From: JAEMQF01 sp963850525
Lineage (GTDB): Bacteria; Pseudomonadota; Gammaproteobacteria; Burkholderiales; Burkholderiaceae_C
Direction: 5' to 3'
Assembly (NCBI GenBank): GCA_963850525.1
Contig: CAWKLQ010000012.1
Coordinates: forward strand, 490,584-554,583
DNA length: 64,000 bases
How positions within the stretch are numbered: position 1 is the first letter of the stretch; every line of letters starts with the position of its first letter. A program made the translations under genes and the position numbers. Under the pieces are notes generated by a model. The model did no database searches, was not told the origin of the DNA, and worked only from the letters and a program-made list of their open reading frames with translations. Of this stretch, positions 25,084-33,345 are shown one piece after another.

Positions 25084-26587
25084 TCAGAAGCCGGCGTTGC
25101 CTGGGCTCGCCGCTGAACCGGGTCGCTTGAATCTCCCCGTCCTGCTGGCGCTGCACGCGGTGGTGTGGACGCTTGCCGCGTGGCTGTCGCGCGGCAATCT
25201 GGACGTTGCCGGCGACATGGTCGAAAACTATGTCTGGGGCATCGAATGGCAGGCCGGCTATGCCAAGCACCCGCCGCTGTTCGCCTGGATCACGGCGGCC
25301 TGGTTCAGCGTGATGCCGCGCGTCGACGTGGCGTACTTCCTGTTGGCTGCGCTCAACGCAGGCGTCGGCTTGCTCGGCGTGGCGGCATTGGCCCGGCGCT
25401 TCCTGCCTGCCGAGGCGGCCGCGATGGCCGCGCTGGTCTTGGCGGTCTCGCCGCTCTACACCGGCCTGGCGATCAAATTCAACGCCAACGCCGTATTGCT
25501 CTCGGTGTGGCCGTGGGCGGCGTACCACTTCGTCGCTTACGTGCAAGGCGGCCGGAGTCGCCACGCGGCAGCGTGCGGCGCGCTCGTCGCGCTCGCCTTG
25601 CTCGGCAAGTATTTTTCCGTCGTGCTGGGGCTGGCCTTTGTGCTCGCGCTGCTGGCTGTGCCGGCGTGGCGCTCGCGCCTGCGCGGCGCCGGGCCGTGGC
25701 TTGCGCTGCTCGCCACAGCCGCGGTGCTCGCGCCGCATCTGGCCTGGCTCGTCGAACATCAATTCCTGACGCTGCGCTACGCCTCGCAACGGAGCAGCGG
25801 GACGCTCGGGCCGGCGCTGCTGCGCCTGGCGAACTACAGCGTCGCGCAGTTCGGCTATCTCTTGCCCAGCGCGTTGCTTTTGCTCTGGGCCACGCCACTC
25901 GGGAAACGCCGCGAAGCGGTGGGTCTGCTCGCGCGCAGCATGGTGCGCCCCTCGCTGCAGCGTGAGCTCTGGTGGCTCGCGCTGGCGCCGATGTTCGTCA
26001 TCGCGGCGCTCGCCGTGTTGGGGCGAACGCCGATGGCGTCGGTGTGGGGAATGGCGCAGTGGTTTGCCGTGACGGCGCTGTGGCTTGCGGTGCTTGGCAA
26101 CCGCGGCATTGCGCCGCGTGTGCCGTGGTTGCGCCGCGCCTTGGCCGTTTACTGGGTTGTCGTGATGCTCGCCGCGGCGACGGTCGGCTACGTCGATGCG
26201 CGGCGCGGCAGCGCCGGCGCCGCCGAGCCGCGCGCGGAATTGGCCGCAGCGGCGCACGCGCTGTGGCGCGAGCGCACCGGCACCGACCTGGCAATCGTCA
26301 GTGGCTCGGGTACCGAGGCGATGTCGATTGCGTTCTACGCGCCCGGCAAGACGCGCCTGTGGAGCCCCGCGGCGCTGGAAACGACACCGTGGCTCACGGC
26401 GGCCGACTGGCAGCGCAGCGGCGGCTTGATCGTCTGCGCCGCCGACGATGGCGCTTGCGAGCAGATGGCGCGTCGGCTCGTTGCGGCGCCGCCCGTGCTC
26501 GTCAGCGTCAGCAAGAAGGCCTGGGGTTTGACGTTGCCGGCGCGCAGCTATCGCCTGTTCTTCAGCGAAAAGTCCAGCGCCGATTGA
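25061..26587 (+). CDS. ArnT/GT39-type membrane glycosyltransferase
   Basis: A 508-residue polytopic inner-membrane enzyme of the PMT/ArnT clan, expected to transfer a sugar from the polyprenyl-phosphate donor made by the GT2 protein to an envelope acceptor on the periplasmic side. The first periplasmic loop carries the acidic motif NLDVAGDMVENYVWG and GYAKHPPLFAWITAAWF, as in this clan; ten or more hydrophobic helices follow, then a soluble C-terminal domain. The ATG at 25061 lies inside the GT2 gene with GAGGT just upstream, indicating translational coupling. Its 3' end overlaps the convergent gtrA by 26 nt. Confidence 0.85.
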   Translation: MSSATRPDQKPALPGLAAEPGRLNLPVLLALHAVVWTLAAWLSRGNLDVAGDMVENYVWGIEWQAGYAKHPPLFAWITAAWFSVMPRVDVAYFLLAALNAGVGLLGVAALARRFLPAEAAAMAALVLAVSPLYTGLAIKFNANAVLLSVWPWAAYHFVAYVQGGRSRHAAACGALVALALLGKYFSVVLGLAFVLALLAVPAWRSRLRGAGPWLALLATAAVLAPHLAWLVEHQFLTLRYASQRSSGTLGPALLRLANYSVAQFGYLLPSALLLLWATPLGKRREAVGLLARSMVRPSLQRELWWLALAPMFVIAALAVLGRTPMASVWGMAQWFAVTALWLAVLGNRGIAPRVPWLRRALAVYWVVVMLAAATVGYVDARRGSAGAAEPRAELAAAAHALWRERTGTDLAIVSGSGTEAMSIAFYAPGKTRLWSPAALETTPWLTAADWQRSGGLIVCAADDGACEQMARRLVAAPPVLVSVSKKAWGLTLPARSYRLFFSEKSSAD

Positions 26588-26924
26588 CGCCGAAGGTCAA
26601 GGCGAGCACGAGCAGTGTGGCGAGTGCTTGCGACAACAGGTAGTGCAGGCCCATCCAGCTGCCGGCCGCGACGATGGCCATGCCGATGAGCGCGCCGAGC
26701 AGCGCCGTGATCTGGAACTTGGCCCACGACGGGCCCAGCGCGCCACGGTGCGCGAACGTGACGCTGCGATTCCCCAGATAAGCCACCTGGGCGCCGACGA
26801 TGGCACCGAAGCCCGACGCGGCAAACGCCGGCCAGCCTGCCGCTTCGACGCACAGCACGAGCAATGTGTAGTGAGTTGCCGTCGCCAGCGCGCCGACCAG
26901 CGTGTAGCTGAAAAAAGTGCGCAT
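26562..26924 (-). CDS. gtrA: GtrA-family membrane protein (putative flippase)
   Basis: A 120-residue four-helix membrane protein of the GtrA family, thought to flip undecaprenyl-phosphate-linked sugar across the inner membrane. The motif FFSYTLVGALATATHY, the YLGNRSVTFAHRG cytoplasmic loop and the TFGVNRRWTFR end are characteristic. It sits on the strand opposite its presumed partners GT2 and GT39 and overlaps the latter tail-to-tail by 26 nt. It lies 14 nt downstream of tamA and so is probably co-transcribed with tamA, an unusual arrangement. Confidence 0.87.
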   Translation of the reverse strand: MRTFFSYTLVGALATATHYTLLVLCVEAAGWPAFAASGFGAIVGAQVAYLGNRSVTFAHRGALGPSWAKFQITALLGALIGMAIVAAGSWMGLHYLLSQALATLLVLALTFGVNRRWTFR

Positions 26925-26938
26925 CGCCGGTCAGCGCA

Positions 26939-28786
26939 TCACAGCGCGATGCCCACGCTCAGGTGCAGCCGCGCCTTGCGCACTTCGACGCCGTAGGCCC
27001 AGTCGATGCGCAGCGGCCCCACGGGGCTGCGCCAGCGCAGTCCCAGGCCGTAGCCGAGCGCCGGCGTCAGCGAGCTGAAATGATCGGCCGCGTTACCGGC
27101 ATCGACAAACGCCGCCCACCAGAACGCCGGCAGGGTCGAGACGATGGGCCGGGCGACTTCGGCGCTGCTCGTCATGAGCGCTCGCCCGCTCGTGACGACG
27201 CCGTTGACGATGGGGCCCAGGGTGCGGTACGCGTAGCCGCGCACGGAGTCGTCGCCGCCTGCGCGAAACAGCAGCGGGTCGGGCAGGCCGGTGTCGGCTC
27301 GCGCGTTCAAGTGGCCCAGCTCCACCCGGCCCGTCCCGTGCCAGCCCCAGCCGAGCGGGGTGTAACCCGTGACCCGAATCGTGGCGCGGCTGAACGGCCC
27401 GCTGTCGGCGACCGTGCTTTGCGACCAGCCGCCACCGACCTGGCCCGACACCGTCAGCCCGTCGGTGGGCAGGATCACGCTGTCCAGGCGGCGCCACGCG
27501 CCGCCGAAATTCAGCGATATGGCATCAGCCTGCTCGCGGCCCAGCGGATTGCGCAGTTCGGAGCCGAGCACTTCGGCGAATACGATGCGCTCGACGCGCT
27601 GCGAGTCATAGGCGCGGCCGGCGCGCCAGCGCCACGACGTGCGCACCTCATCGGCGACCTCGAGCTTTTCATAACTTCCGGCGAGCAGGTTGCGGTAGAG
27701 GCCAGGCAGCGTGTGCGACGTGAGTTCGCCCGACCAACTGCGCGCGTCACGACCGAACTCGACCTTGTTCTTGGCCGTAGCGTTGAAGCCGAACGGCCGG
27801 CGGTGCATGTGCTCGAAGGTGATGCGCTGGCCGGTGTTGTCGCTGTAGCCCACGCCCACCGTGGCTTGCTGCAGCGGCAGCTCGCGCAGGCGCACGTTGA
27901 CGGGTGCGGCGGCGGCGTGCGCCGGGTCGGGGTCGACTTCGACGCTCACGCCTTCGAACAGGCCGGTCTTGACGAGCCGCTCCTGAAAGTCGAGCAGGCG
28001 CTGCTCGCTGTGCTCGGCGCCTGGCTTGAACTCGGCCACGTTGCGCACGCTCGACTCGTCGTAACGTTGCAGGCCTTCGATGCGCAGCTCGCCGAGGCGA
28101 AACAACGGGCCGCTGGAGAGCGTGGTGCGCAGCGTCGCCGAGGCTTGCGCGACGTCGATCGCCGCGTCGGTGTCGAGCCAGCTTGCGCTCGGGTAGCCGT
28201 TCGCGCGAAGCAACGCCAGCAGCTGGTTCTTGCCCGCCGCCCACGCCGGTTGGCGAAACGGCGCGCCGGGTTGCAGCGGCCAGTTTCTGCGCAGGTTCTC
28301 GAACGTGGCGTGGGCCAACGCGTCGTTCGCCTCGATCAGCAATTGCAGCTCGCCCAGCGCGTCGAGCGTCCACTGCGCGACCGTGACCCGCGGCCCCAGC
28401 GTCACCTTGATCGATATGCGCGGCAAGCCGGCCTCGCCCGCCACGCGCTGCGCGTGCACGACTGAGGCGAAATAGCCTTCCGTCTCGAGAAGCGCGCGCG
28501 CCTGCGCGGGGGCGGCGGCGATCAATCGGTCGAGCTCGGCGCTGGTGATGGACTCGGCGTCGGCCACACTCTGGAAGCGCGCCAGGTCCAGGTAGGCGAG
28601 CAGCATGTCGCGCAAGGCCTGCGGCGCGTCGATCTCCAGCTGGTACGCGGCGCGGGGCTGATCCGGCGCAGCAGCAGACGCGTTTGCCGGCGCGCCCGAC
28701 TCCTGCGCGGCGCAGGGAACGCCCACCGACACGCCGAGCGCCAGCTGGCACGCCAGCCAAAAAACCAGCGGCGCGCGACGGATCAT
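26939..28786 (-). CDS. tamA: Outer-membrane assembly factor TamA (BamA/Omp85 family)
   Basis: A 615-residue Omp85-superfamily protein: signal peptide (FWLACQLALGVSVGVPCAAQ), three POTRA-like domains (to about residue 300), and a 16-strand barrel. The barrel shows VRGYAYRTLGP (the VRGF/Y lid-lock motif) and ends WAYGVEVRKARLHLSVGIAL with an amphipathic terminal strand. TamA inserts outer-membrane proteins together with TamB. Its start overlaps the VWA gene by 4 nt, so it is translationally coupled to that gene, and gtrA follows 14 nt downstream. The length and POTRA count favour TamA over BamA. Confidence 0.9.
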   Translation of the reverse strand: MIRRAPLVFWLACQLALGVSVGVPCAAQESGAPANASAAAPDQPRAAYQLEIDAPQALRDMLLAYLDLARFQSVADAESITSAELDRLIAAAPAQARALLETEGYFASVVHAQRVAGEAGLPRISIKVTLGPRVTVAQWTLDALGELQLLIEANDALAHATFENLRRNWPLQPGAPFRQPAWAAGKNQLLALLRANGYPSASWLDTDAAIDVAQASATLRTTLSSGPLFRLGELRIEGLQRYDESSVRNVAEFKPGAEHSEQRLLDFQERLVKTGLFEGVSVEVDPDPAHAAAAPVNVRLRELPLQQATVGVGYSDNTGQRITFEHMHRRPFGFNATAKNKVEFGRDARSWSGELTSHTLPGLYRNLLAGSYEKLEVADEVRTSWRWRAGRAYDSQRVERIVFAEVLGSELRNPLGREQADAISLNFGGAWRRLDSVILPTDGLTVSGQVGGGWSQSTVADSGPFSRATIRVTGYTPLGWGWHGTGRVELGHLNARADTGLPDPLLFRAGGDDSVRGYAYRTLGPIVNGVVTSGRALMTSSAEVARPIVSTLPAFWWAAFVDAGNAADHFSSLTPALGYGLGLRWRSPVGPLRIDWAYGVEVRKARLHLSVGIAL

Positions 28787-29955
28787 TTGCTGAGCAGCCG
28801 CATCGCTCCTTCAAGCCCCGTCAGCGTCAGCGGAAACATGCGCTGATTCATCAATTGCTGGACCACCGCGATGCTCTGACGGTAACCCCACACGCCTTGC
28901 GGCTCGGGGTTGATCCAGGCGAACTTCGGGAACGCGTTGGTCAGGCGCTGCAACCACTCGGCGCCCGGCTCTTCGTTGTTGTACTCGACGCTGCCGCCGG
29001 GCTGCAGGATTTCGTAGGGGCTCATCGTCGCGTCGCCGACGAAGATCAGCTTGTAGTCCTTGTTGAACTTGCGAATGATGTCCCAGGTGGGGAACTTCTC
29101 GCTGTAGCGGCGCCGGTTGTTCTTCCACATGAAGTCGTAGACGCAGTTGTGGAAATAGAAGAACTCGAGGTGTTTGAACTCGGTCTTGGCGGCGCTGAAC
29201 AGCTCTTCGGCGCGGTGGATGTGCTCGTCCATCGTGCCGCCCACGTCCATGAGCAGCAGCACTTTGACCTTGTTGTGGCGCTCGGGGACCATCTTGATGT
29301 CGAGCCACCCGGCGTTCGCGGCTGTAGAGCGGATCGTGTCGTCGAGGTCGAGTTCTTCGTCGGCGCCTTCGCGCGCGAAGCGGCGCAGGCGCCGCAGCGC
29401 GACCTTGATGTTGCGCGTGCCGAGTTCCAGCGTGTCGTCGTAATCCTTGAACTGGCGCTGGTCCCACACTTTCACCGCGCTCTTGTTGCGACCCTTGTCC
29501 TGGCCGATGCGAATGCCTTGCGGGTTGTAGCCGTAGGCGCCGAACGGCGACGTGCCGCCCGTGCCTATCATCTTGCTGCCGCCCTCGTGGCGCTTCTTCT
29601 GCTCTTCGAAGCGTTTCTTGAGCGTCTCCATGAGCTCGTCCCAACCCATTTTTTCGATCGCCGCTTTTTCTTCGGCGCTGAGTTCGAGCTCGAACTTCTT
29701 TTGCAGCCAGTCCAGCGGAATGTCTTGCGTGAAGTCAGTGAGCAGCTCCACGCCTTTGAAGTAAGCGGCAAATGCGCGATCGAACTTGTCGAACTGCGCC
29801 TCGTCTTTCACGAGCGAGGTTCGCGCGAGGTAATAAAAGTCGTCGACCGAGTTCTCGATCACGCCGCTTTGAATCGCTTCCAGCAGTGTCAGGTACTCCT
29901 TGACCGAGACTTTCAGCTTGGCGGCGCGCAAGGTATAGAAGAAATTGATGAGCAT
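28783..29955 (-). CDS. CoxE-like VWA-domain protein
   Basis: A 390-residue protein of the CoxE/YehP-type von Willebrand A family, usually partnered with a MoxR AAA+ ATPase. The N-terminal helical half (INFFYTLRAAKLKVSVKEYL) is followed by a VWA domain with VKVLLLMDVGGTMDEHIHRAEEL. Its MIDAS reads DxGxT rather than DxSxS, so metal binding may be altered. Later parts are LEFFYFHNCVYDFMWKNN and KLIFVGDATMSPYEI. A fitting MoxR is encoded at 33346-34200, four genes upstream on the same strand. The stop overlaps tamA by 4 nt. The client protein is unknown. Confidence 0.85.
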   Translation of the reverse strand: MLINFFYTLRAAKLKVSVKEYLTLLEAIQSGVIENSVDDFYYLARTSLVKDEAQFDKFDRAFAAYFKGVELLTDFTQDIPLDWLQKKFELELSAEEKAAIEKMGWDELMETLKKRFEEQKKRHEGGSKMIGTGGTSPFGAYGYNPQGIRIGQDKGRNKSAVKVWDQRQFKDYDDTLELGTRNIKVALRRLRRFAREGADEELDLDDTIRSTAANAGWLDIKMVPERHNKVKVLLLMDVGGTMDEHIHRAEELFSAAKTEFKHLEFFYFHNCVYDFMWKNNRRRYSEKFPTWDIIRKFNKDYKLIFVGDATMSPYEILQPGGSVEYNNEEPGAEWLQRLTNAFPKFAWINPEPQGVWGYRQSIAVVQQLMNQRMFPLTLTGLEGAMRLLSK

Positions 29956-30000
29956 GGTGGGGTCTCGGTTCCGATCAGGAATGGTGCAAGGCTGAGCTGC

Positions 30001-30423
30001 TCATGCTTTCGCCCAGTCTTCCAGGCGCAGGTCTCGCACTCGCTTGAACTCGCTCATGTCATGCGTGACCAACACGCAATCCGTCGCACGGGCCTGAGCG
30101 GCGATCCATAGGTCGTTCGCGCCGATTGGCGTTCCGAGCTTCTCGAGTTCAACACGAATGTCGCCGTAGGCCGAGGCGACGGCGGCGTCGATCGGCTCGA
30201 GCTGAGCGCCTCGTGTATAGCCTTCGAGCGCGCTTCGATTCGCCTCGAGGTTGGCGCTCTTGCGCCACCCGACATGCAGCTCGCCGAGCACGACCGGCGA
30301 CAACACGACGCTTGCGGGCGCCAGACGAGCGAACCGCTCTCGCACCTTGGCAGGCCTGTTGCGCATGACGTAGACCCACATGTTGGTGTCCAGCAAGTAG
30401 CGTGTCACTTCGGGTTGTTCCAT
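30001..30423 (-). CDS. vapC: VapC-type PIN-domain toxin
   Basis: A 140-residue PIN ribonuclease of the enteric-type VapC group. The catalytic acids appear in RYLLDTNMWVYVMRNRP, the central SPVVLGELHVGWRKS (Glu), ANDLWIAAQARA and VTHDMSEFKRV. All four acidic positions appear intact. The gene overlaps its antitoxin by 19 nt. Enteric VapC proteins of this subgroup cleave initiator tRNA; whether this one does is not shown by the sequence. Confidence 0.88.
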   Translation of the reverse strand: MEQPEVTRYLLDTNMWVYVMRNRPAKVRERFARLAPASVVLSPVVLGELHVGWRKSANLEANRSALEGYTRGAQLEPIDAAVASAYGDIRVELEKLGTPIGANDLWIAAQARATDCVLVTHDMSEFKRVRDLRLEDWAKA

Positions 30424-30644
30424 GAAGGCACGGGTTCGGCCGCACGATCGGAAATGTTCGCAGCGAAGTCGTCCCCAAGATCGGGCAGGCCTTCGATGAG
30501 ATCGCCCATGGTTCGCGGTCTTTCGCGCAGCACGACTTCGTCGCCTCGCCGGAAGATTTCCACGGTCTTCGATTTGAAGCGGAACTCTTTGGGCAGCCGC
30601 ACAGCCTGGCTGTTGCCCGATTGGAAAACGGTTGTGTTTGCCAT
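30405..30644 (-). CDS. vapB: VapB-type antitoxin, AbrB/SpoVT fold
   Basis: A 79-residue antitoxin with an N-terminal swapped-hairpin DNA-binding domain (TTVFQSGNSQAVRLPKEFRF, then VEIFRRGDEVVLRERP). The acidic, aromatic C-terminal tail (LGDDFAANISDRAAEPVPSW) is expected to bind the PIN toxin. It precedes and overlaps vapC. A symmetric AT-rich operator candidate lies upstream. Confidence 0.87.
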   Translation of the reverse strand: MANTTVFQSGNSQAVRLPKEFRFKSKTVEIFRRGDEVVLRERPRTMGDLIEGLPDLGDDFAANISDRAAEPVPSWNNPK

Positions 30645-30666
30645 GGCTCCACTCTGAACTCGTCGA

Positions 30667-30690
30667 GGATATACGGTAAGTATATACTAC
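30667..30690 (-). promoter_or_regulatory. Candidate vapBC operator/promoter
   Basis: In this very GC-rich window the AT-rich stretch GGATATACGGTAAGTATATAC stands out. It contains GATATAC and GTATATAC 13 bp apart, the latter a perfect 8-bp palindrome (30680-30687). On the minus strand the same bases give TATACT, a good -10 hexamer, 35-40 nt before vapB. Autoregulation by VapBC is inferred from this position. Confidence 0.5.
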
Positions 30691-30704
30691 CCAGCTCGCG
30701 ACGA

Positions 30705-32726
30705 TTACCGGCTCGATGCACGCCGTACGGCGGCTCGCGCCGCGTCGTGCGCGCGCAACCAGGCGAAAAATTCGCCGTACCAGAGCTTCGAGTTGCGCGG
30801 CTTCAGGATCCAGTGGTTCTCGTCGGGGAACCAGACGAGCCGCGCATCGACGTTGCGCGCCTTGAGCGTGTTGTAGTACGCCAGGCCCTGCTGATCCGGC
30901 ACGCGGTAGTCGAGTGCGCCGTGCAGCACGAGCGTGGGGGTGCGCATGGCGCCGGCAAAAGCGTGTGGGCTTTGGGCGTCGATCTTGCGCCGATCAATCC
31001 AGTACCAGGCACCGAACTCGCGCTCGTGCAAGGTGTAGCAGTCGTCGGCGAACATCGAGGTCCAGTCGTAGCAGCCGGCGTGGCACACGTAGGCCTGATA
31101 GCGCCCCGGCTTCACGTGGCCGTTCATCCACGCGACCATGTAGCCGCCGTAACTGCCGCCTGCGGCGAACACGCGTTTGCGATCGGCCCACGGCTGTTTC
31201 AGCAGCCAGTCGGTGCCGGCTTCGACGTCTTGCAATTCGAGCTCGCCGAAGCGGTGCGTGATGCTGTCCAGAAAGCGGTAGCCAAAGCCGCTCGAGCCGT
31301 GGTAGTTGACGCACGCGACGACGTAGCCTTGCGCGGCGAACACGTGGCAGTTCCAGCGGTAGTGGAAGGTGTCGCCGCTCGCCCCGTGCGGACCGCCGTG
31401 AATGCTGTGCAGGACAGCGTACTTCTTCTTCGCATCGAAGCCGGGCGGATAGACGAGCCACATCTGCACCGGCTCGCCGCGCGCGCCTTGCACCTGCACT
31501 TCCTCGTGCGTTCCCAGGCGCAGCTGCGCGAGCGCCGCGTCGTTGAAGGTTTCGATGCGCTGCGGCGCAGCGCCTTCGCGCCAGGCGGTGACGCGCGCCG
31601 GGTGCTGCATCGCGTCGGCCACCGTCACGGCCACGCCGGCTGCGATGTCGAAGCCCTGCACCCAGCCGCCCTGTACGACGGCCGTCGCCTTGGCCCGAGC
31701 GATGTCCCAGGCGTAGAGGTGGTTGCGCCCGCGGTCTTCGGCGGTGAAGAAGACGTGGCGGGCGTCGGCCGACCAGCGCAGCGGCGCGCTCACGGCGCGG
31801 TCCCACGCGGCGCTGAGCACGCGCCAGCGCGAGCCGCGCGTGACCAGCGCCAGTTGCTCGGGCATCGTGATCTTCTTCGCCTGATGGCTCGCGATGAATC
31901 CGACGCTCGCCCCGTCCGGGCTGTAGCGCGGCGCGTCGAAGTCCCACGCCTTGTCTTGCGCGAGCCGCTCGATGCGGGAGTTGCGCAGCGTCAACTCGGC
32001 GATCGCGTGAAAGTGGTCGATGCGCTTTTCCGGGTTCGGGTCGTGGACGAACGCGATGCGATTGCCGTCCGGAGCAATGTCGAAGGTGTTCGCATCGGGC
32101 TCGGCGCGTGGCAACTCGAATTCGCTGCCTTCAAAGAGGTCGCGCACCCGGCCGGTCGCGACGTCCAGAACGTGCAAGTGCGCGACGCGCCCCATCGGCA
32201 GCGAATGGTCCCAAAAGCGGTACTGGGTTTCGCTCGTGACGTAGGCGCTTTCCTTGCGCTCCTTGAATTCCTTGTGGCGCTTGGCCTGCGCAACGCTGCC
32301 GCGCAGTTCGGGCCAGACCCAGGCAATGAAGGCGATGCGTTTGCCGTCGGGAAACCACTTGAAGGCCTCGATGCCCGGCGCGAAGTCGCTGATGCGGCGC
32401 GCTTCGCCGCCGTCGGGGGCGATCAGGTAGAGCTGCGGTGTGTCGTCCTTCTTGCCTTGTTGCTCGCGCTTGGCGACGAAGGCGATCGCGTCGCCCTGGG
32501 GCGACCAGGCGGCCTGGCCGTCTTTCTCGCCGCACGCCGTGAGCCGGCGCGGCGCGCCGCCGAAGGTGGAGAGCAGCCAGAGGTTGGTGCTGCCCTTGTT
32601 CTCTTGCATCGAATAGCTGGACACCGAACACACGGCTTGCGCGCCGTCGGGTGACAGCGCAACGCCGCCCACACGCTCCAGCGTCCATAAGTCGTCGACC
32701 GTGATCGAGCGCTTCTTTGTCGCCAT
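30705..32726 (-). CDS. S9-family prolyl oligopeptidase-like peptidase
   Basis: A 673-residue serine peptidase of family S9 (acylaminoacyl-peptidase/DPP type). An N-terminal beta-propeller (residues about 10-400, repeats such as VGGVALSPDGAQAV and APDGGEARRISDF) leads to a C-terminal alpha/beta-hydrolase domain. The nucleophile is in GGSYGGYMVAW (about residue 525), the Asp in GALDYRVPDQQG and the His in DENHWILKPRN. There is no signal peptide, so it should act on cytoplasmic peptides. The start ATG at 32726 (MATKKRSITVDDLW) is preferred; reading further upstream runs into the GNAT gene. The GNAT gene ends 22 nt upstream. Confidence 0.92.
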   Translation of the reverse strand: MATKKRSITVDDLWTLERVGGVALSPDGAQAVCSVSSYSMQENKGSTNLWLLSTFGGAPRRLTACGEKDGQAAWSPQGDAIAFVAKREQQGKKDDTPQLYLIAPDGGEARRISDFAPGIEAFKWFPDGKRIAFIAWVWPELRGSVAQAKRHKEFKERKESAYVTSETQYRFWDHSLPMGRVAHLHVLDVATGRVRDLFEGSEFELPRAEPDANTFDIAPDGNRIAFVHDPNPEKRIDHFHAIAELTLRNSRIERLAQDKAWDFDAPRYSPDGASVGFIASHQAKKITMPEQLALVTRGSRWRVLSAAWDRAVSAPLRWSADARHVFFTAEDRGRNHLYAWDIARAKATAVVQGGWVQGFDIAAGVAVTVADAMQHPARVTAWREGAAPQRIETFNDAALAQLRLGTHEEVQVQGARGEPVQMWLVYPPGFDAKKKYAVLHSIHGGPHGASGDTFHYRWNCHVFAAQGYVVACVNYHGSSGFGYRFLDSITHRFGELELQDVEAGTDWLLKQPWADRKRVFAAGGSYGGYMVAWMNGHVKPGRYQAYVCHAGCYDWTSMFADDCYTLHEREFGAWYWIDRRKIDAQSPHAFAGAMRTPTLVLHGALDYRVPDQQGLAYYNTLKARNVDARLVWFPDENHWILKPRNSKLWYGEFFAWLRAHDAARAAVRRASSR

Positions 32727-32748
32727 GTGTCGGTCCCTTGAGTTGGGG

Positions 32749-33339
32749 TCAGCGCGGTTTGTCGAGCTGCCAGCGCAGATGGGTTTGCACCGCGGGCCAT
32801 TCGTCCGCGGTGATGCTGTAGACGACGGTATCGCGCAGCGTGCCGTTGGCAGCGCGCTGGTGGTTGCGCAAGATGCCGTCGAGCTGCGCGCCCAGGCGCT
32901 CGATGCCGCGCCGGCTCTGCGTATTGAAGCGGTGCGTGCGGAATTCGACGGCGATGCAATCGAGCGCGTCGAAGGCGTGGCCGAGCAGCAGCAACTTGCA
33001 TTCGGTGTTGAGCAGCGTGCGCTGCACGCGCTTCGCGTACCAGGTGCTGCCGATCTCGACGCGCTTGTTCGCCGCATCGATGTTCATGTAAGTCGTCATG
33101 CCCACCGGCGTGCCCGACGCGTCGAGCACGGTGAAGGGCAGCATGCTGCCTGCAGTTTGCAGCCCCAGACGCCGCGCGATCTCGGCGGCCATCGTCTCCG
33201 GCGACGGCACCGCCGTGTACCAGAGCTTCCAGAGCTCACCGTCGCGGACTGCATCGGAGAGCGCTGCGGCGTGTTCCACCGCGAGCGGGATCAACCGCGC
33301 GTGTTTGCCGCTGAGCGCGATGGGTTCCGGCCAGCCCAT
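32749..33339 (-). CDS. GNAT-family N-acetyltransferase (RimJ/RimL type)
   Basis: A 196-residue acetyl-CoA-dependent acyltransferase. The RimJ/RimL-like pattern begins with LSGKHARLIPLAVEHAAALS; strands include LPFTVLDASGTPVGMTTYMN, VEIGSTWYAKRVQRTLLNTE, and the C-terminal VEFRTHRFNTQSRRGIERLG with the typical N-Q/T-S-R acceptor helix. The substrate is unknown (protein N-terminus or small amine). It lies 6 nt downstream of moxR and is probably co-transcribed with it. Confidence 0.85.
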   Translation of the reverse strand: MGWPEPIALSGKHARLIPLAVEHAAALSDAVRDGELWKLWYTAVPSPETMAAEIARRLGLQTAGSMLPFTVLDASGTPVGMTTYMNIDAANKRVEIGSTWYAKRVQRTLLNTECKLLLLGHAFDALDCIAVEFRTHRFNTQSRRGIERLGAQLDGILRNHQRAANGTLRDTVVYSITADEWPAVQTHLRWQLDKPR

Positions 33340-33345
33340 GCGCGG

